Below, one piece after another: positions 25,263-33,459 of a stretch of 52,938 nt of DNA (position 1 is the stretch's first letter; every line of letters starts with the position of its first letter). Source of the DNA: Pseudomonas serbica (GTDB taxonomy: Bacteria; Pseudomonadota; Gammaproteobacteria; Pseudomonadales; Pseudomonadaceae); the NCBI RefSeq assembly GCF_028823535.1, contig NZ_JAQIYM010000025.1:1-52938 (forward strand), written 5' to 3'. Made by a program: the position numbers and the translations under genes. The notes below the pieces were generated by a model. The model was not told the origin of the DNA and did not search any database. It was given only the letters and a program-made list of their open reading frames with translations.

Positions 25263-26261
25263 ATGCTCCACTCCCATCTGACCACCCTCAACGCCGTCTC
25301 CCTGGTGCTCAACACCTTCAAGGCCGAAGGCCTGTCCAGCGAGGCCTTATTGGCAGGCAGCGGCATCAGCGCTACGGACCTGAGCCGGGCGGATACGCGT
25401 ATTACCACCAATCAAGAGATGCAAGTCTGCGCCAATGCCGTCGCACTAAAGCGTGATATCGGCCTGGAACTGGGCCAGCGGATGCACGTTTCGTCCTACG
25501 GCATACTCGGCTATGCCCTGCTCACCAGTGCCACCTTCGGTGACGCGTTACGTCTGGCGATGCGTTATCCGGCGCTATTGGGAACACTTTTCGAGCTGAG
25601 CCTGGAAGAGGACGGTGAGCGCATCTGGTTCGTCGCCGCTGATTATCGAGAGAGCCCGGCACTGGCCGTGTTCAACGCCGAGTTCTGCCTGGTATCGCTG
25701 AAAGTCATCTGCGATGACTTGCTCGGGCATGCCCTGCCACTGCGGGCTGCGCGTTTCGAACATGCCGCGCCCGACTATGAAGCGACCTACGCCGAACACT
25801 TCGCCTGCCCGCTGCACTTCGGGGCAGGCAACAATGCCTTTGCGTTCGACAAGCGCTGGCTCGACCAACCCTTGCCGCTGGCAGATGTCATCACCCACCA
25901 GGCCATGGCGGAACGCTGCCGCAAGCAGAACACCGAGTTCACCGGACGCCAGGCGTGGCTGGGGCGGATTCGCCAGTTGCTCCGTGCCCAGTTGAATGCG
26001 GCACCCGGGCTTGAGGGGTTGGCCGAACAAATGAACTGTTCCGCGCGCACCCTGCGCCGACACCTCAAGGACCTTGGGTGCAGCTATCAGGAATTGCTGG
26101 ATGAACTGAGATTCGAGCAGGCCAAGCAGATGTTGTGTGAGGATCAGATGCCGATCTATCGGATAGCCGAGGCGCTCGGTTTCAGCGAGACCGCGAGTTT
26201 TCGCCATGCGTTTGTGCGTTGGAGCGGCGTTGCACCCAGCCAATTTCGGCCGCACCGATAA
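25263..26261 (+). CDS. AraC-family regulator (OruR/ArgR-like architecture)
   Basis: The 332-residue protein has an N-terminal ligand domain of the Arabinose_bd/DUF4 kind (S-S-Y-G-I-L-G-Y-A-L-L-T near residue 78). Its C-terminal double helix-turn-helix includes A-E-Q-M-N-C-S-A-R-T-L-R-R-H-L near 254 and I-A-E-A-L-G-F-S-E-T-A-S-F near 302. It lies directly upstream of the acetylpolyamine operon in the same direction and is the likeliest regulator of it, which is inference. Start fixed at 25263, right after the hairpin; an upstream start (25227) would run through the hairpin. Confidence 0.88.
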   Translation: MLHSHLTTLNAVSLVLNTFKAEGLSSEALLAGSGISATDLSRADTRITTNQEMQVCANAVALKRDIGLELGQRMHVSSYGILGYALLTSATFGDALRLAMRYPALLGTLFELSLEEDGERIWFVAADYRESPALAVFNAEFCLVSLKVICDDLLGHALPLRAARFEHAAPDYEATYAEHFACPLHFGAGNNAFAFDKRWLDQPLPLADVITHQAMAERCRKQNTEFTGRQAWLGRIRQLLRAQLNAAPGLEGLAEQMNCSARTLRRHLKDLGCSYQELLDELRFEQAKQMLCEDQMPIYRIAEALGFSETASFRHAFVRWSGVAPSQFRPHR

Positions 26262-26295
26262 CACTGTGGGACAAAAAAAGGCCTCTGCCTTGCCG

Positions 26296-26322
26296 ACGCC
26301 TTCGCGGGCAAGCCCGCTTGTA
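26296..26322. repeat. Single REP arm
   Basis: acgccttcgcgggcaagcccgcttgta matches one arm of the local REP family with its short internal hairpin (gcgggcaagcccgc). No inverted partner is next to it. Confidence 0.7.
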
Positions 26323-26372
26323 CAAAGTCACCATCCAGAATACGCCATAAAGGGGCGAATTTCGGTCAATGA

Positions 26373-26400
26373 TTTTGGCCATATAAGTCCCCTTTTGGCC
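26373..26400 (+). promoter_or_regulatory. Direct repeats TTTTGGCC, 20 bp apart, candidate AraC-type sites
   Basis: TTTTGGCC occurs at 26373-26380 and 26393-26400, about two helical turns apart, 75-100 bases before the amidohydrolase start. TTTCGGTC at 26360 is a weaker third copy. AraC-family activators bind such direct repeats. The surrounding 213-base gap holds only this and the REP arm. Confidence 0.35.
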
Positions 26401-26465
26401 TTTCCTGCCGTTCTCCGAAACGCTGCGCGCCGCAAAACTGTGTGCAACCGAAACAGCCTGCGGAG

Positions 26466-26473
26466 AACAACAA
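26466..26473 (+). promoter_or_regulatory. Hfq-Crc motif AACAACAA over the ribosome site
   Basis: AACAACAA lies between the ggag ribosome site (26462-26465) and ATG at 26475. It is a perfect match to the AAYAAYAA catabolite-repression motif in the classic position, which would block ribosome access when preferred carbon is present. Confidence 0.6.
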
Positions 26474-26474
26474 A

Positions 26475-27500
26475 ATGCTGACGATCTACTCGGACGATCA
26501 CCACCTGCACCACGGCCGCTGTGAATTGATCGACGGGCAACTCAAGCCCTGCTTCGAGATGCCATCGCGTGCCGACCACGTGTTGCAACGGGTGCAAAAG
26601 CAGAACCTGGGGCCCGTCGAAGCGCCCAAAGATTTCGGCCTCGGGCCGATCGAACGCATCCACAGCCGCGACTACCTGGATTTTTTCAAAGGTGCCTGGG
26701 CGCGCTGGACCGAGTTCAATACCGACGGTGACCTGCTGCCCTACACCTGGCCGGCCCGCACCTTGCGCAGCATCAAGCCCACCAGCCTGCATGGTCAGTT
26801 CGGCTACTACAGCTTCGACGGCGGCGCGCCGATTACCGCCGGCACCTGGCAAGCGGCGTACAGCGCGGCGCAAGTGGCGTTGACCGCACAGGCGGAAATC
26901 CAGCGCGGCGCCCGCGCAGCCTTTGCCCTGTGCCGTCCACCAGGACACCACGCTGCCAGCGACTTGATGGGCGGTTATTGCTACCTCAACAACGCCGCCA
27001 TCGCCGCCCAGGCCTTCCTCGATCAGGGCCACAAGAAGGTCGCGATCCTCGACGTCGACTATCACCACGGCAACGGCACCCAGTCGATTTTCTACGAGCG
27101 CAGCGACGTGCTGTTCACCTCGATCCACGGCCACCCGGAGGCCGAGTTTCCATTCTTCCTCGGCTATGAAGACGAGCGCGGCGAAGGCGCCGGTGAAGGG
27201 TTCAACTTCAACTACCCATTGCCCGCCGGCAGCGGCTGGGAGGCTTGGAGCGCTGCTCTGGAGCAAGCCTGCAACGAGATCGAAAGCTATGGCGCCGACA
27301 TCGTCGTCGTCTCGCTCGGTGTCGATACGTTCAAGGACGACCCGATCTCGCAATTCAAGCTCGACAGCCCAGACTACCTGGCCATGGGCAAGCGCATCGC
27401 CGCCCTCGGCAAACCGACGCTGTTTGTCATGGAAGGCGGTTACGCGGTGGAAGAAATCGGCATCAACGCGGTGAACGTGCTGGAAGGTTTTGAACAATGA
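26475..27500 (+). CDS. Acetylpolyamine amidohydrolase (class II histone-deacetylase family)
   Basis: The 341-residue zinc hydrolase removes acetyl groups from acetylputrescine, acetylcadaverine or acetylspermidine. It begins M-L-T-I-Y-S-D-D-H and contains R-P-P-G-H-H-A near residues 153-159 (catalytic His pair), zinc ligands D-V-D-Y-H-H near 193-198 and S-L-G-V-D-T-F near 279-285, and G-G-Y near 319. Its stop overlaps the next start by four bases. Coupling with a polyamine-binding protein supports a polyamine substrate. P. aeruginosa AphA has, as I recall, the same neighbour. Confidence 0.92.
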   Translation: MLTIYSDDHHLHHGRCELIDGQLKPCFEMPSRADHVLQRVQKQNLGPVEAPKDFGLGPIERIHSRDYLDFFKGAWARWTEFNTDGDLLPYTWPARTLRSIKPTSLHGQFGYYSFDGGAPITAGTWQAAYSAAQVALTAQAEIQRGARAAFALCRPPGHHAASDLMGGYCYLNNAAIAAQAFLDQGHKKVAILDVDYHHGNGTQSIFYERSDVLFTSIHGHPEAEFPFFLGYEDERGEGAGEGFNFNYPLPAGSGWEAWSAALEQACNEIESYGADIVVVSLGVDTFKDDPISQFKLDSPDYLAMGKRIAALGKPTLFVMEGGYAVEEIGINAVNVLEGFEQ

Positions 27501-28597
27501 AACAGCTCAAGCATGCCCTTGCTCCGGCCCTGTGCGCGGTGCTGTTGAGCGCTAACGCTCACGCCGAAGAACGAACGCTACGCGTCTACAACTGGTTCGA
27601 CTACATCACCCCCAAGGCCCTGGAAGATTTCAAGGCGCAGAACACCCAGACCAAACTGGTCTATGACATCTTCGACACCAACGAAGCGCTGGAAGCCAAG
27701 CTGTTGACCGGCAACTCCGGCTACGACGTGGTGGTGCCGTCCAACGTGTTCCTGGCCAAGCAGATCGAAGCCGGCGTATTCCAGCCGCTGGATCGCAGCA
27801 AGCTGCCGAACTGGAACCATCTCGATCCCAAGCTGATGAAGCTGATCGAGGCCAACGACCCTGGCAACAAGTTCGCCGTGCCCTACATGTACGGCACCAT
27901 CCTGATCGGCTTCAACCCTGACAAGGTCAAGGCCGCACTGGGGGCCGATGCGCCGGTGGACAGCTGGGACCTGATCTTCAAGGAAGAAAACATCAGCAAG
28001 CTCAAGCAGTGCGGTGTCGCCCTCCTCGACTCGCCCTCGGAGATCCTGCCCCTGGCCTTGCAGCACCTCGGCCTGGACCCCAACAGCAAGAAACCTGCGG
28101 ACTACGCCAAGGCTGAGGCGCTGCTGATGAAAATCCGTCCGCACATCACCTACTTCCACTCATCCAAGTACATGGCCGACATTGCCAACGGTGATATCTG
28201 CGTCGCGGTCGGTTACTCCGGCAGCTTCTCCCAGGCCGCCAACCGCGCCAAGGAAGCGAAGAACGGTGTGGTCGTCGACATGCGCCTGCCCAAGGAAGGC
28301 GCGCCGATCTGGTTCGACATGCTCGCCATTCCCAAAGGCGCGAAGAACCCTGAAGACGCCTACACCTTTATCAATTACCTGCTGCAACCCCAGGTGATCG
28401 CACCGGTCAGCGATTTCGTCGGCTACCCGAACCCGAACAAGGACGCCACGGAACGGGTCGACCCGGCGATTCGCAACAACCCGAACCTGTACCCGACCGA
28501 AACGGCGATGGGCACGCTCTACACCCTGCAACCCTTGCCACGGGATGCCGAACGCGCACGCACCCGGGCCTGGACCAAGATCAAGTCCGGGACCTAG
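27497..28597 (+). CDS. Polyamine ABC transporter substrate-binding protein (PotF/SpuD-like)
   Basis: The 366-residue periplasmic protein has a signal peptide (M-K-Q-L-K-H-A-L-A-P-A-L-C-A-V-L-L, cleavage near A-H-A-E-E). It shows the PotF family start L-R-V-Y-N-W-F-D-Y-I-T-P and V-V-P-S-N-V-F-L near 80, with binding-site aromatics W and Y. Permease and ATPase genes are absent here, so it must share a transporter encoded elsewhere, or deliver acetylpolyamines for deacetylation by the upstream enzyme. Translationally coupled to that gene (ATGA). Confidence 0.92.
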   Translation: MKQLKHALAPALCAVLLSANAHAEERTLRVYNWFDYITPKALEDFKAQNTQTKLVYDIFDTNEALEAKLLTGNSGYDVVVPSNVFLAKQIEAGVFQPLDRSKLPNWNHLDPKLMKLIEANDPGNKFAVPYMYGTILIGFNPDKVKAALGADAPVDSWDLIFKEENISKLKQCGVALLDSPSEILPLALQHLGLDPNSKKPADYAKAEALLMKIRPHITYFHSSKYMADIANGDICVAVGYSGSFSQAANRAKEAKNGVVVDMRLPKEGAPIWFDMLAIPKGAKNPEDAYTFINYLLQPQVIAPVSDFVGYPNPNKDATERVDPAIRNNPNLYPTETAMGTLYTLQPLPRDAERARTRAWTKIKSGT

Positions 28598-28607
28598 TTG
28601 AAACAGA

Positions 28608-28635
28608 AGACCCGCGATGACGCGGGTCTTTTTTT
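28608..28635 (+). terminator. Intrinsic terminator of the acetylpolyamine operon
   Basis: agacccgcg, loop atga, cgcgggtct, followed by seven T. Confidence 0.92.
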
Positions 28636-28678
28636 GCCCGCGATACATATCTACCACCTCGAGCCACTGACCGCCCTC

Positions 28679-28685
28679 TACCTTG
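28679..28685 (+). promoter_or_regulatory. TACCTTG element 59 bases before the first giant gene
   Basis: TACCTTG lies exactly 59 bases before the ATG at 28738. The same heptamer lies exactly 59 bases before the second giant gene. It may be a shared -10 or leader element. A ctctacctt context is loosely RpoS-like. Confidence 0.3.
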
Positions 28686-28737
28686 CCGGGAACCAGCGTT
28701 GCCCCCCGCAACGCCCCACCGGACACAGGAAACGGCC

Positions 28738-31700
28738 ATGCCCGACACGCCCGCCATCAACTCCGACACCCTGCTGACCCAACTGGTGGCAGGCCCTTCG
28801 ATCAGGGAAGTCGCTGCAAACTCATTGCGCATCGTCCTCGACATCAACTACCCAAACCTGCACCTCGACCCGAATGTGACGATGGTGGTGACACCGGCCT
28901 GGATCATGAACGACGCTCAGGTCGTTCCCGGCAGCAGCCACTTTGAATCCCTGACCGACGTACTGGTACGACTGGCGTTGTCAGGCGTATCGGTGGCCTA
29001 CCTCGACGGCGAGCACTTCCTGACACGGCAACTGGATGTCGAGCCGCCGATTCACCTTCCCGTTCAAATCGACACCGTCGGATGCCTGCTCAACAAACTG
29101 TCCAGGTTGTTGTTCATTGCCTATCAAGAGCAACAACTCGACTACTGGAACCGGTACCTGGCGGATTCGACGCCGCGCTGGCATCAGTTGCGCGATGCGC
29201 TACTCAACATCTGGAACGTCGACAAGGTGACGGGCTGGGACGAGGATCGTCGAAAAATGGCGCTCTCCCTTTTCCAGTTTCCCGACAAGCATGAACGGGA
29301 AGCTCACGACACCTACAAGTCCAAGGCTTGCCTGATCGATGTCGAAAGTCTTGAAAACGCAACGAGCGAACACTTGTGGATACTGGAAACGGCAGTACTG
29401 GTGGGCACACTGGGGGAGCGCACCCTTGTCATGACCCACTCGATTACCGAAGGGTTCAGGCACTACGACTCGTTGGCGGCGTTGGGCCAAACGCTGTCGC
29501 GGCGCATTAGCGTGACTGAAGGTGATCGCACGCTGCAATGGCGCCTCTACGAGCCCGAAGGGATGTTCTTCGATCACCAGGCCTGGGCGCTGATTGCCCT
29601 TGAGATCGACGCCATCGGTGCCATCGGTGACGCCGCCTGGACTCCCACCCTTGATCCGCAAGTGGCTGCATCGGCGAAGGACTTCTCGGAGCTTCACCAG
29701 CCTTCATCCTCACGTTACAGCCAGATCCGGCAGTTGTTGCCGGACTGGATGGCGAACGCCTCACCCACGGACCTGACACGCTACAGCCGACACATGATGG
29801 ATCTGGCGTTGTTGCGCGAACAGCACCGCGCAAAAACCTTTGATGAAGGGATTGCCGCGCTCCCGGATTTTGCCATGCAGGCACTCATCGACCAGATGAT
29901 CAAGGACCGGAAGATCAAGGATCAGGCAGCCGCGACGACGCTGAAACTGGCGGACATCGAAGTCAGCATCACCAGCCTTGTCGTCCTGGGTGCGGTCATC
30001 GTTCCCGGCAAGTCCCAGACCCTGAAAATCTCGCTCGTCGAATTTGCCTTGCAAAACCTGGCCGGCCTGCCGCTTGGCGACAGAACCGTGCAGTACAAGG
30101 ATGGCGAGGCCGCGCCGGCGTGGTTGACACCCGCCTACCTGGAAGCGCTCGTCACCACCGTCAACATCGGCAAGACCTATCCCGAGCTGATCAAGAACAC
30201 GCTGCTGGCCGATCCCCGGGAACGCCTGCGTCGACAGGACCTTTTTACCAGCCAGCTGCGCCTGCAACTGCCGCTGTTGGCGCTTCAACTGAAGATCCGC
30301 GGCAAGGCTGGCGGTATCGACGAACAGGGCTATCGATACGTGGCCGCCGCCTTGCAGGAAAAGCCTGTCGATCGATACGTCGATGGGCAGGAAATTGTCA
30401 TTCGCCCGTTGGCGTTCATTCCGGGGGGACGTAAGAATAACGAGGCCGACGAAGTGGCCAACATGTTCCTGATCGGGCCGAAACGGGCGGACAAGGGACC
30501 ATGCCTGCTGTTTCGACCGCTGCTCGAACATCCGCTGACGCAGTATTCCAGCGAGGCGAACCTGCTGTACGCGATCAGACACGATAAAGCGCTACGTCAC
30601 TCGATCCTGGCCTGGCTGCCGGAAGACCTGTATTTCAACTATTCCCAATATGTCTTCCCCGGCGAACTGCCCTCCATCTGGACGCTTTCGCAATGGTTGG
30701 TCGACCCCGCCTCGACACTGGGCATGATGGGCGCTGTCACCATCAGGACTACTCCCCTTCCTGAACCGCCGCTGCAAGCAGTGTTCACCGCCAACGCCAA
30801 TGCGCTGATCACACTGGCAGACAGGCAATCGGTCGCCAATGGAGAACGGCGTTGGGCAACGCTCAAGCAGGGGGCATGGCTGCTCTTCAATATTGCCCTG
30901 CCCTTCCTGGGGCGAACCGCCGGGACGGCCGCCTGGATCTGGCAAATCATGGATGACCTGCATGAAGCGAACGAAGCCCGCGAACTCGGCGACAGCGATC
31001 AACAATGGGCAGCGCTGACCGATCTGTTCCTGTCGCTGGGCATGGTGCTTGCCCATCACGCGGCCAATCGCGACAAACCTGTGTCGCAAAGCGTCGAGAA
31101 GGTTTCAACAGCTGTTGCCAAACCCCTGCCGCCGCCCAAAATCACCCTGAGTCAAAGGGCCGATGTCAGGCAGTTGCCGGCAAGCCATGAAACGTCCGTC
31201 TACGCCCAAGGCCTGTTGCCAAAAGTATCGCTGGGCGTCTTGCTGGACAGCTTGGCGATTGCACGGCCGGCGACATTGAAAGACATCCCCGCCGTATCCG
31301 GCCCTCACCGCTTCCTGATCCCGCTCGAACAGAAATGGTATGCCCGAATAGATCAACGCTGGTTTGAAGTGATGCTCAATGACAACGGTGACGTGCAGAT
31401 CATCGACTCACGGCAAACGCCAGCCAGGACGGGCCCATTGCTGGTTCATTCCGAGAAGGGCGAGTGGTTCGTCGACACACGTCTGCGGCTGCGCGGCGGC
31501 GGTAGAGCCCGAAAGGAAATTGAACGCAAGAACCAGCAACTCAAGGAAGACTTGAGGAAGCAACTGACAGCCTTCGATGCCGGCAAGCTTGCATTGAACA
31601 AGGAACTTGAGGCGGCGGAAAAGGCGGCCACCGATTCGAACCTCCAGCCGCTGCTCAATCTGCTGAACTCACAGGTAGCGGCCTACGATGCCTACATCGA

Positions 31701-33312
31701 CCAACTCAAGAACTTCAACGCCATTGAGCCCATCGCCAATTACCGCCCGGTCCTCGTCAGCTGCCTGGACTACCAGCTGTTACTGACACACAAATGGTTC
31801 GTCCGGCAAAACCGGGCGTTCGGTGAAAGCATGCGCCAGTCCCTGGCCCTGCTGGACAACGAGGCCATCGAGGGCACTCAGACACCTCGCCAGACCCATC
31901 AGCTCACCAGCGACATGACCCAAGGGTTCATCGAGAAGATCGAATTCACCCACGCCCGAATCGAGGAGATGATGCGTCTGGGTAAAGAGGCGGTGGAAAC
32001 AGCCCGGCAATACAAAGCGCTGCTGCCGTCGTTCGACCTGCTGGATCTGAAGCTGTTCCAGGTCAACCTGGCGCAGGAGTTGTGCCTCAACGACAGCAAC
32101 AACGTAGCCACCACGCAAGCGCGCCAGGCCATGCAACGACTGGTCGACGATGCCGGCCTTACCATCCAGTCGTCACTCGACCTGACTGGCGAAAATCATG
32201 AGCTGGCACTGGCGGAACACATCGACGCTTTCAATGATCTGGTCGAGCAATTCGCAACCCTGGACCAACGAATTGTCGATCTGCCCGAGGAGTATTCAGG
32301 GCAGTTGTTGCAGCCCCCGCTGGACCTGATGCGCCAGCAGGTCGAAGCATTCAGGGAGCGCAGCGTGAAACACCTCGCGAGCCTGCTCACCGAGCGCAAG
32401 ATGCTGGAACCGACACCCGGCCCCTCACGCCCGGCCCCGGTGCCCAAGCGCGTGATCAAGACCCGATTCAAGGGAACGGTCGTGGGCAAGCTGCGCGAGC
32501 GCGCGGCCGCCAACGGCACCGACCTGCTCGACGTAACCTCACCACTGAGCGGAAAGGTCGTGACCTTTCACGAGAAAACGCCCGGTGTCTGGCTCGAACA
32601 CGTGACGGGCACGCCCGCGCCTGCGCCAACCGTTCGCCCCGAGCTCAATGCCAGTGTCCAGGCGGGGCAGACATTACTCGGCGAACTGGACGCCTTTACC
32701 CTGCGAACCGAGGCCCATGCCAAACGGCCGGGGCGTATCCCTGTTGAAATCGAGGATCTTTTCCAGCAACGGGCGCGCCGGATGAAGGAAGCGGCAGCCG
32801 CCATCGAAGAGGCACTTACCCTGCTGAACGTCACCGAAGCAGGCCCGGGCTCCGCCGTGGGTGTGGCGAAACAGCTCAATGAGGGAGCGGCCAGCCTTGA
32901 CGAAAAGGGTCGCCTGACACGAATCAGCATGACCAAGCAGCAACCTCCCACTGCCGCTCGCGTCGAATGGCTGCACAGCAAAGGCTTGATCGCCATCGTC
33001 AAGACACCGGGGCGAAAGCGACTCAAAGGTCACCGCAAGGACTATCTCGAGGAGTATGAAATTCGCGACGCCAGCTCCGCCAAAGTGCTTTGGTACGCCC
33101 ACTTCCACTACCCGAGCCCCTCCAGCGCTGTCGAGGCCTACAGTGCCGCGCACTTGAAAACCGAATCGCAACGAACTCTCGGCGGCGCATTCGACCTGCG
33201 CACGGCCGGCAACAACAACGAAATGATCGCCATCTACCGCAGCGAGATCAGCCCACAGCTGGCCCGATCCTTGTTCCTGTCGAAAGCCATAGCCTCCTCT
33301 TCGACATCCTGA
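28738..33312 (+). CDS. Giant dermonecrotic-toxin-family-like protein, first of a tandem pair
   Basis: This 1524-residue protein resembles the large Pseudomonas proteins labelled dermonecrotic toxin domain/DUF6543 (recalled, not searched). No signal peptide. The N-terminal third holds Y-L-D-G-E-H-F-L-T (from 88) and W-R-L-Y-E-P-E-G (from 268). Two hydrophobic stretches lie at about 714-738 (I-A-L-P-F-L-G-R-T-A-G-T-A-A-W-I-W) and 757-776. L916-R-L-R-G-G-G922 equals the ubiquitin tail plus one Gly. A charged coiled coil follows (about 924-970), helical repeats to 1230, a beta-rich module (T-R-F-K-G-T-V-V-G-K) and a C-terminal domain with W1452-Y-A-H-F-H-Y and A-A-H1472-L-K. No LRR or NEL ligase part. 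AGGAAA precedes the ATG. Enzymatic activity, export route and target are unknown. Confidence 0.85.
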   Translation: MPDTPAINSDTLLTQLVAGPSIREVAANSLRIVLDINYPNLHLDPNVTMVVTPAWIMNDAQVVPGSSHFESLTDVLVRLALSGVSVAYLDGEHFLTRQLDVEPPIHLPVQIDTVGCLLNKLSRLLFIAYQEQQLDYWNRYLADSTPRWHQLRDALLNIWNVDKVTGWDEDRRKMALSLFQFPDKHEREAHDTYKSKACLIDVESLENATSEHLWILETAVLVGTLGERTLVMTHSITEGFRHYDSLAALGQTLSRRISVTEGDRTLQWRLYEPEGMFFDHQAWALIALEIDAIGAIGDAAWTPTLDPQVAASAKDFSELHQPSSSRYSQIRQLLPDWMANASPTDLTRYSRHMMDLALLREQHRAKTFDEGIAALPDFAMQALIDQMIKDRKIKDQAAATTLKLADIEVSITSLVVLGAVIVPGKSQTLKISLVEFALQNLAGLPLGDRTVQYKDGEAAPAWLTPAYLEALVTTVNIGKTYPELIKNTLLADPRERLRRQDLFTSQLRLQLPLLALQLKIRGKAGGIDEQGYRYVAAALQEKPVDRYVDGQEIVIRPLAFIPGGRKNNEADEVANMFLIGPKRADKGPCLLFRPLLEHPLTQYSSEANLLYAIRHDKALRHSILAWLPEDLYFNYSQYVFPGELPSIWTLSQWLVDPASTLGMMGAVTIRTTPLPEPPLQAVFTANANALITLADRQSVANGERRWATLKQGAWLLFNIALPFLGRTAGTAAWIWQIMDDLHEANEARELGDSDQQWAALTDLFLSLGMVLAHHAANRDKPVSQSVEKVSTAVAKPLPPPKITLSQRADVRQLPASHETSVYAQGLLPKVSLGVLLDSLAIARPATLKDIPAVSGPHRFLIPLEQKWYARIDQRWFEVMLNDNGDVQIIDSRQTPARTGPLLVHSEKGEWFVDTRLRLRGGGRARKEIERKNQQLKEDLRKQLTAFDAGKLALNKELEAAEKAATDSNLQPLLNLLNSQVAAYDAYIDQLKNFNAIEPIANYRPVLVSCLDYQLLLTHKWFVRQNRAFGESMRQSLALLDNEAIEGTQTPRQTHQLTSDMTQGFIEKIEFTHARIEEMMRLGKEAVETARQYKALLPSFDLLDLKLFQVNLAQELCLNDSNNVATTQARQAMQRLVDDAGLTIQSSLDLTGENHELALAEHIDAFNDLVEQFATLDQRIVDLPEEYSGQLLQPPLDLMRQQVEAFRERSVKHLASLLTERKMLEPTPGPSRPAPVPKRVIKTRFKGTVVGKLRERAAANGTDLLDVTSPLSGKVVTFHEKTPGVWLEHVTGTPAPAPTVRPELNASVQAGQTLLGELDAFTLRTEAHAKRPGRIPVEIEDLFQQRARRMKEAAAAIEEALTLLNVTEAGPGSAVGVAKQLNEGAASLDEKGRLTRISMTKQQPPTAARVEWLHSKGLIAIVKTPGRKRLKGHRKDYLEEYEIRDASSAKVLWYAHFHYPSPSSAVEAYSAAHLKTESQRTLGGAFDLRTAGNNNEMIAIYRSEISPQLARSLFLSKAIASSSTS

Positions 33313-33332
33313 GCCACGCGCCGCCAAACCTG

Positions 33333-33356
33333 GAGGCCCGCAATCACGCGGGCCTC
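33333..33356 (+). terminator. Hairpin between the two giant genes
   Basis: gaggcccgc and gcgggcctc form a perfect 9-bp stem with loop aatcac, 20 bases after the first stop. Only ttc follows, so read-through is possible. Confidence 0.6.
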
Positions 33357-33400
33357 TTCAAAGCATAAATAGTTACCGCCTTGGGCTCTCGGCCTCCCGT

Positions 33401-33407
33401 TACCTTG
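33401..33407 (+). promoter_or_regulatory. TACCTTG element 59 bases before the second giant gene
   Basis: The same heptamer lies at the same distance from the start codon as in the upstream paralogue, while the rest of the two leaders differs. This suggests separate but co-regulated promoters. Confidence 0.3.
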
Positions 33408-33459
33408 GATACAAGCGGCATTTGCTGCCCTCATCAACGCACCCAGGTACTTATCCAAC

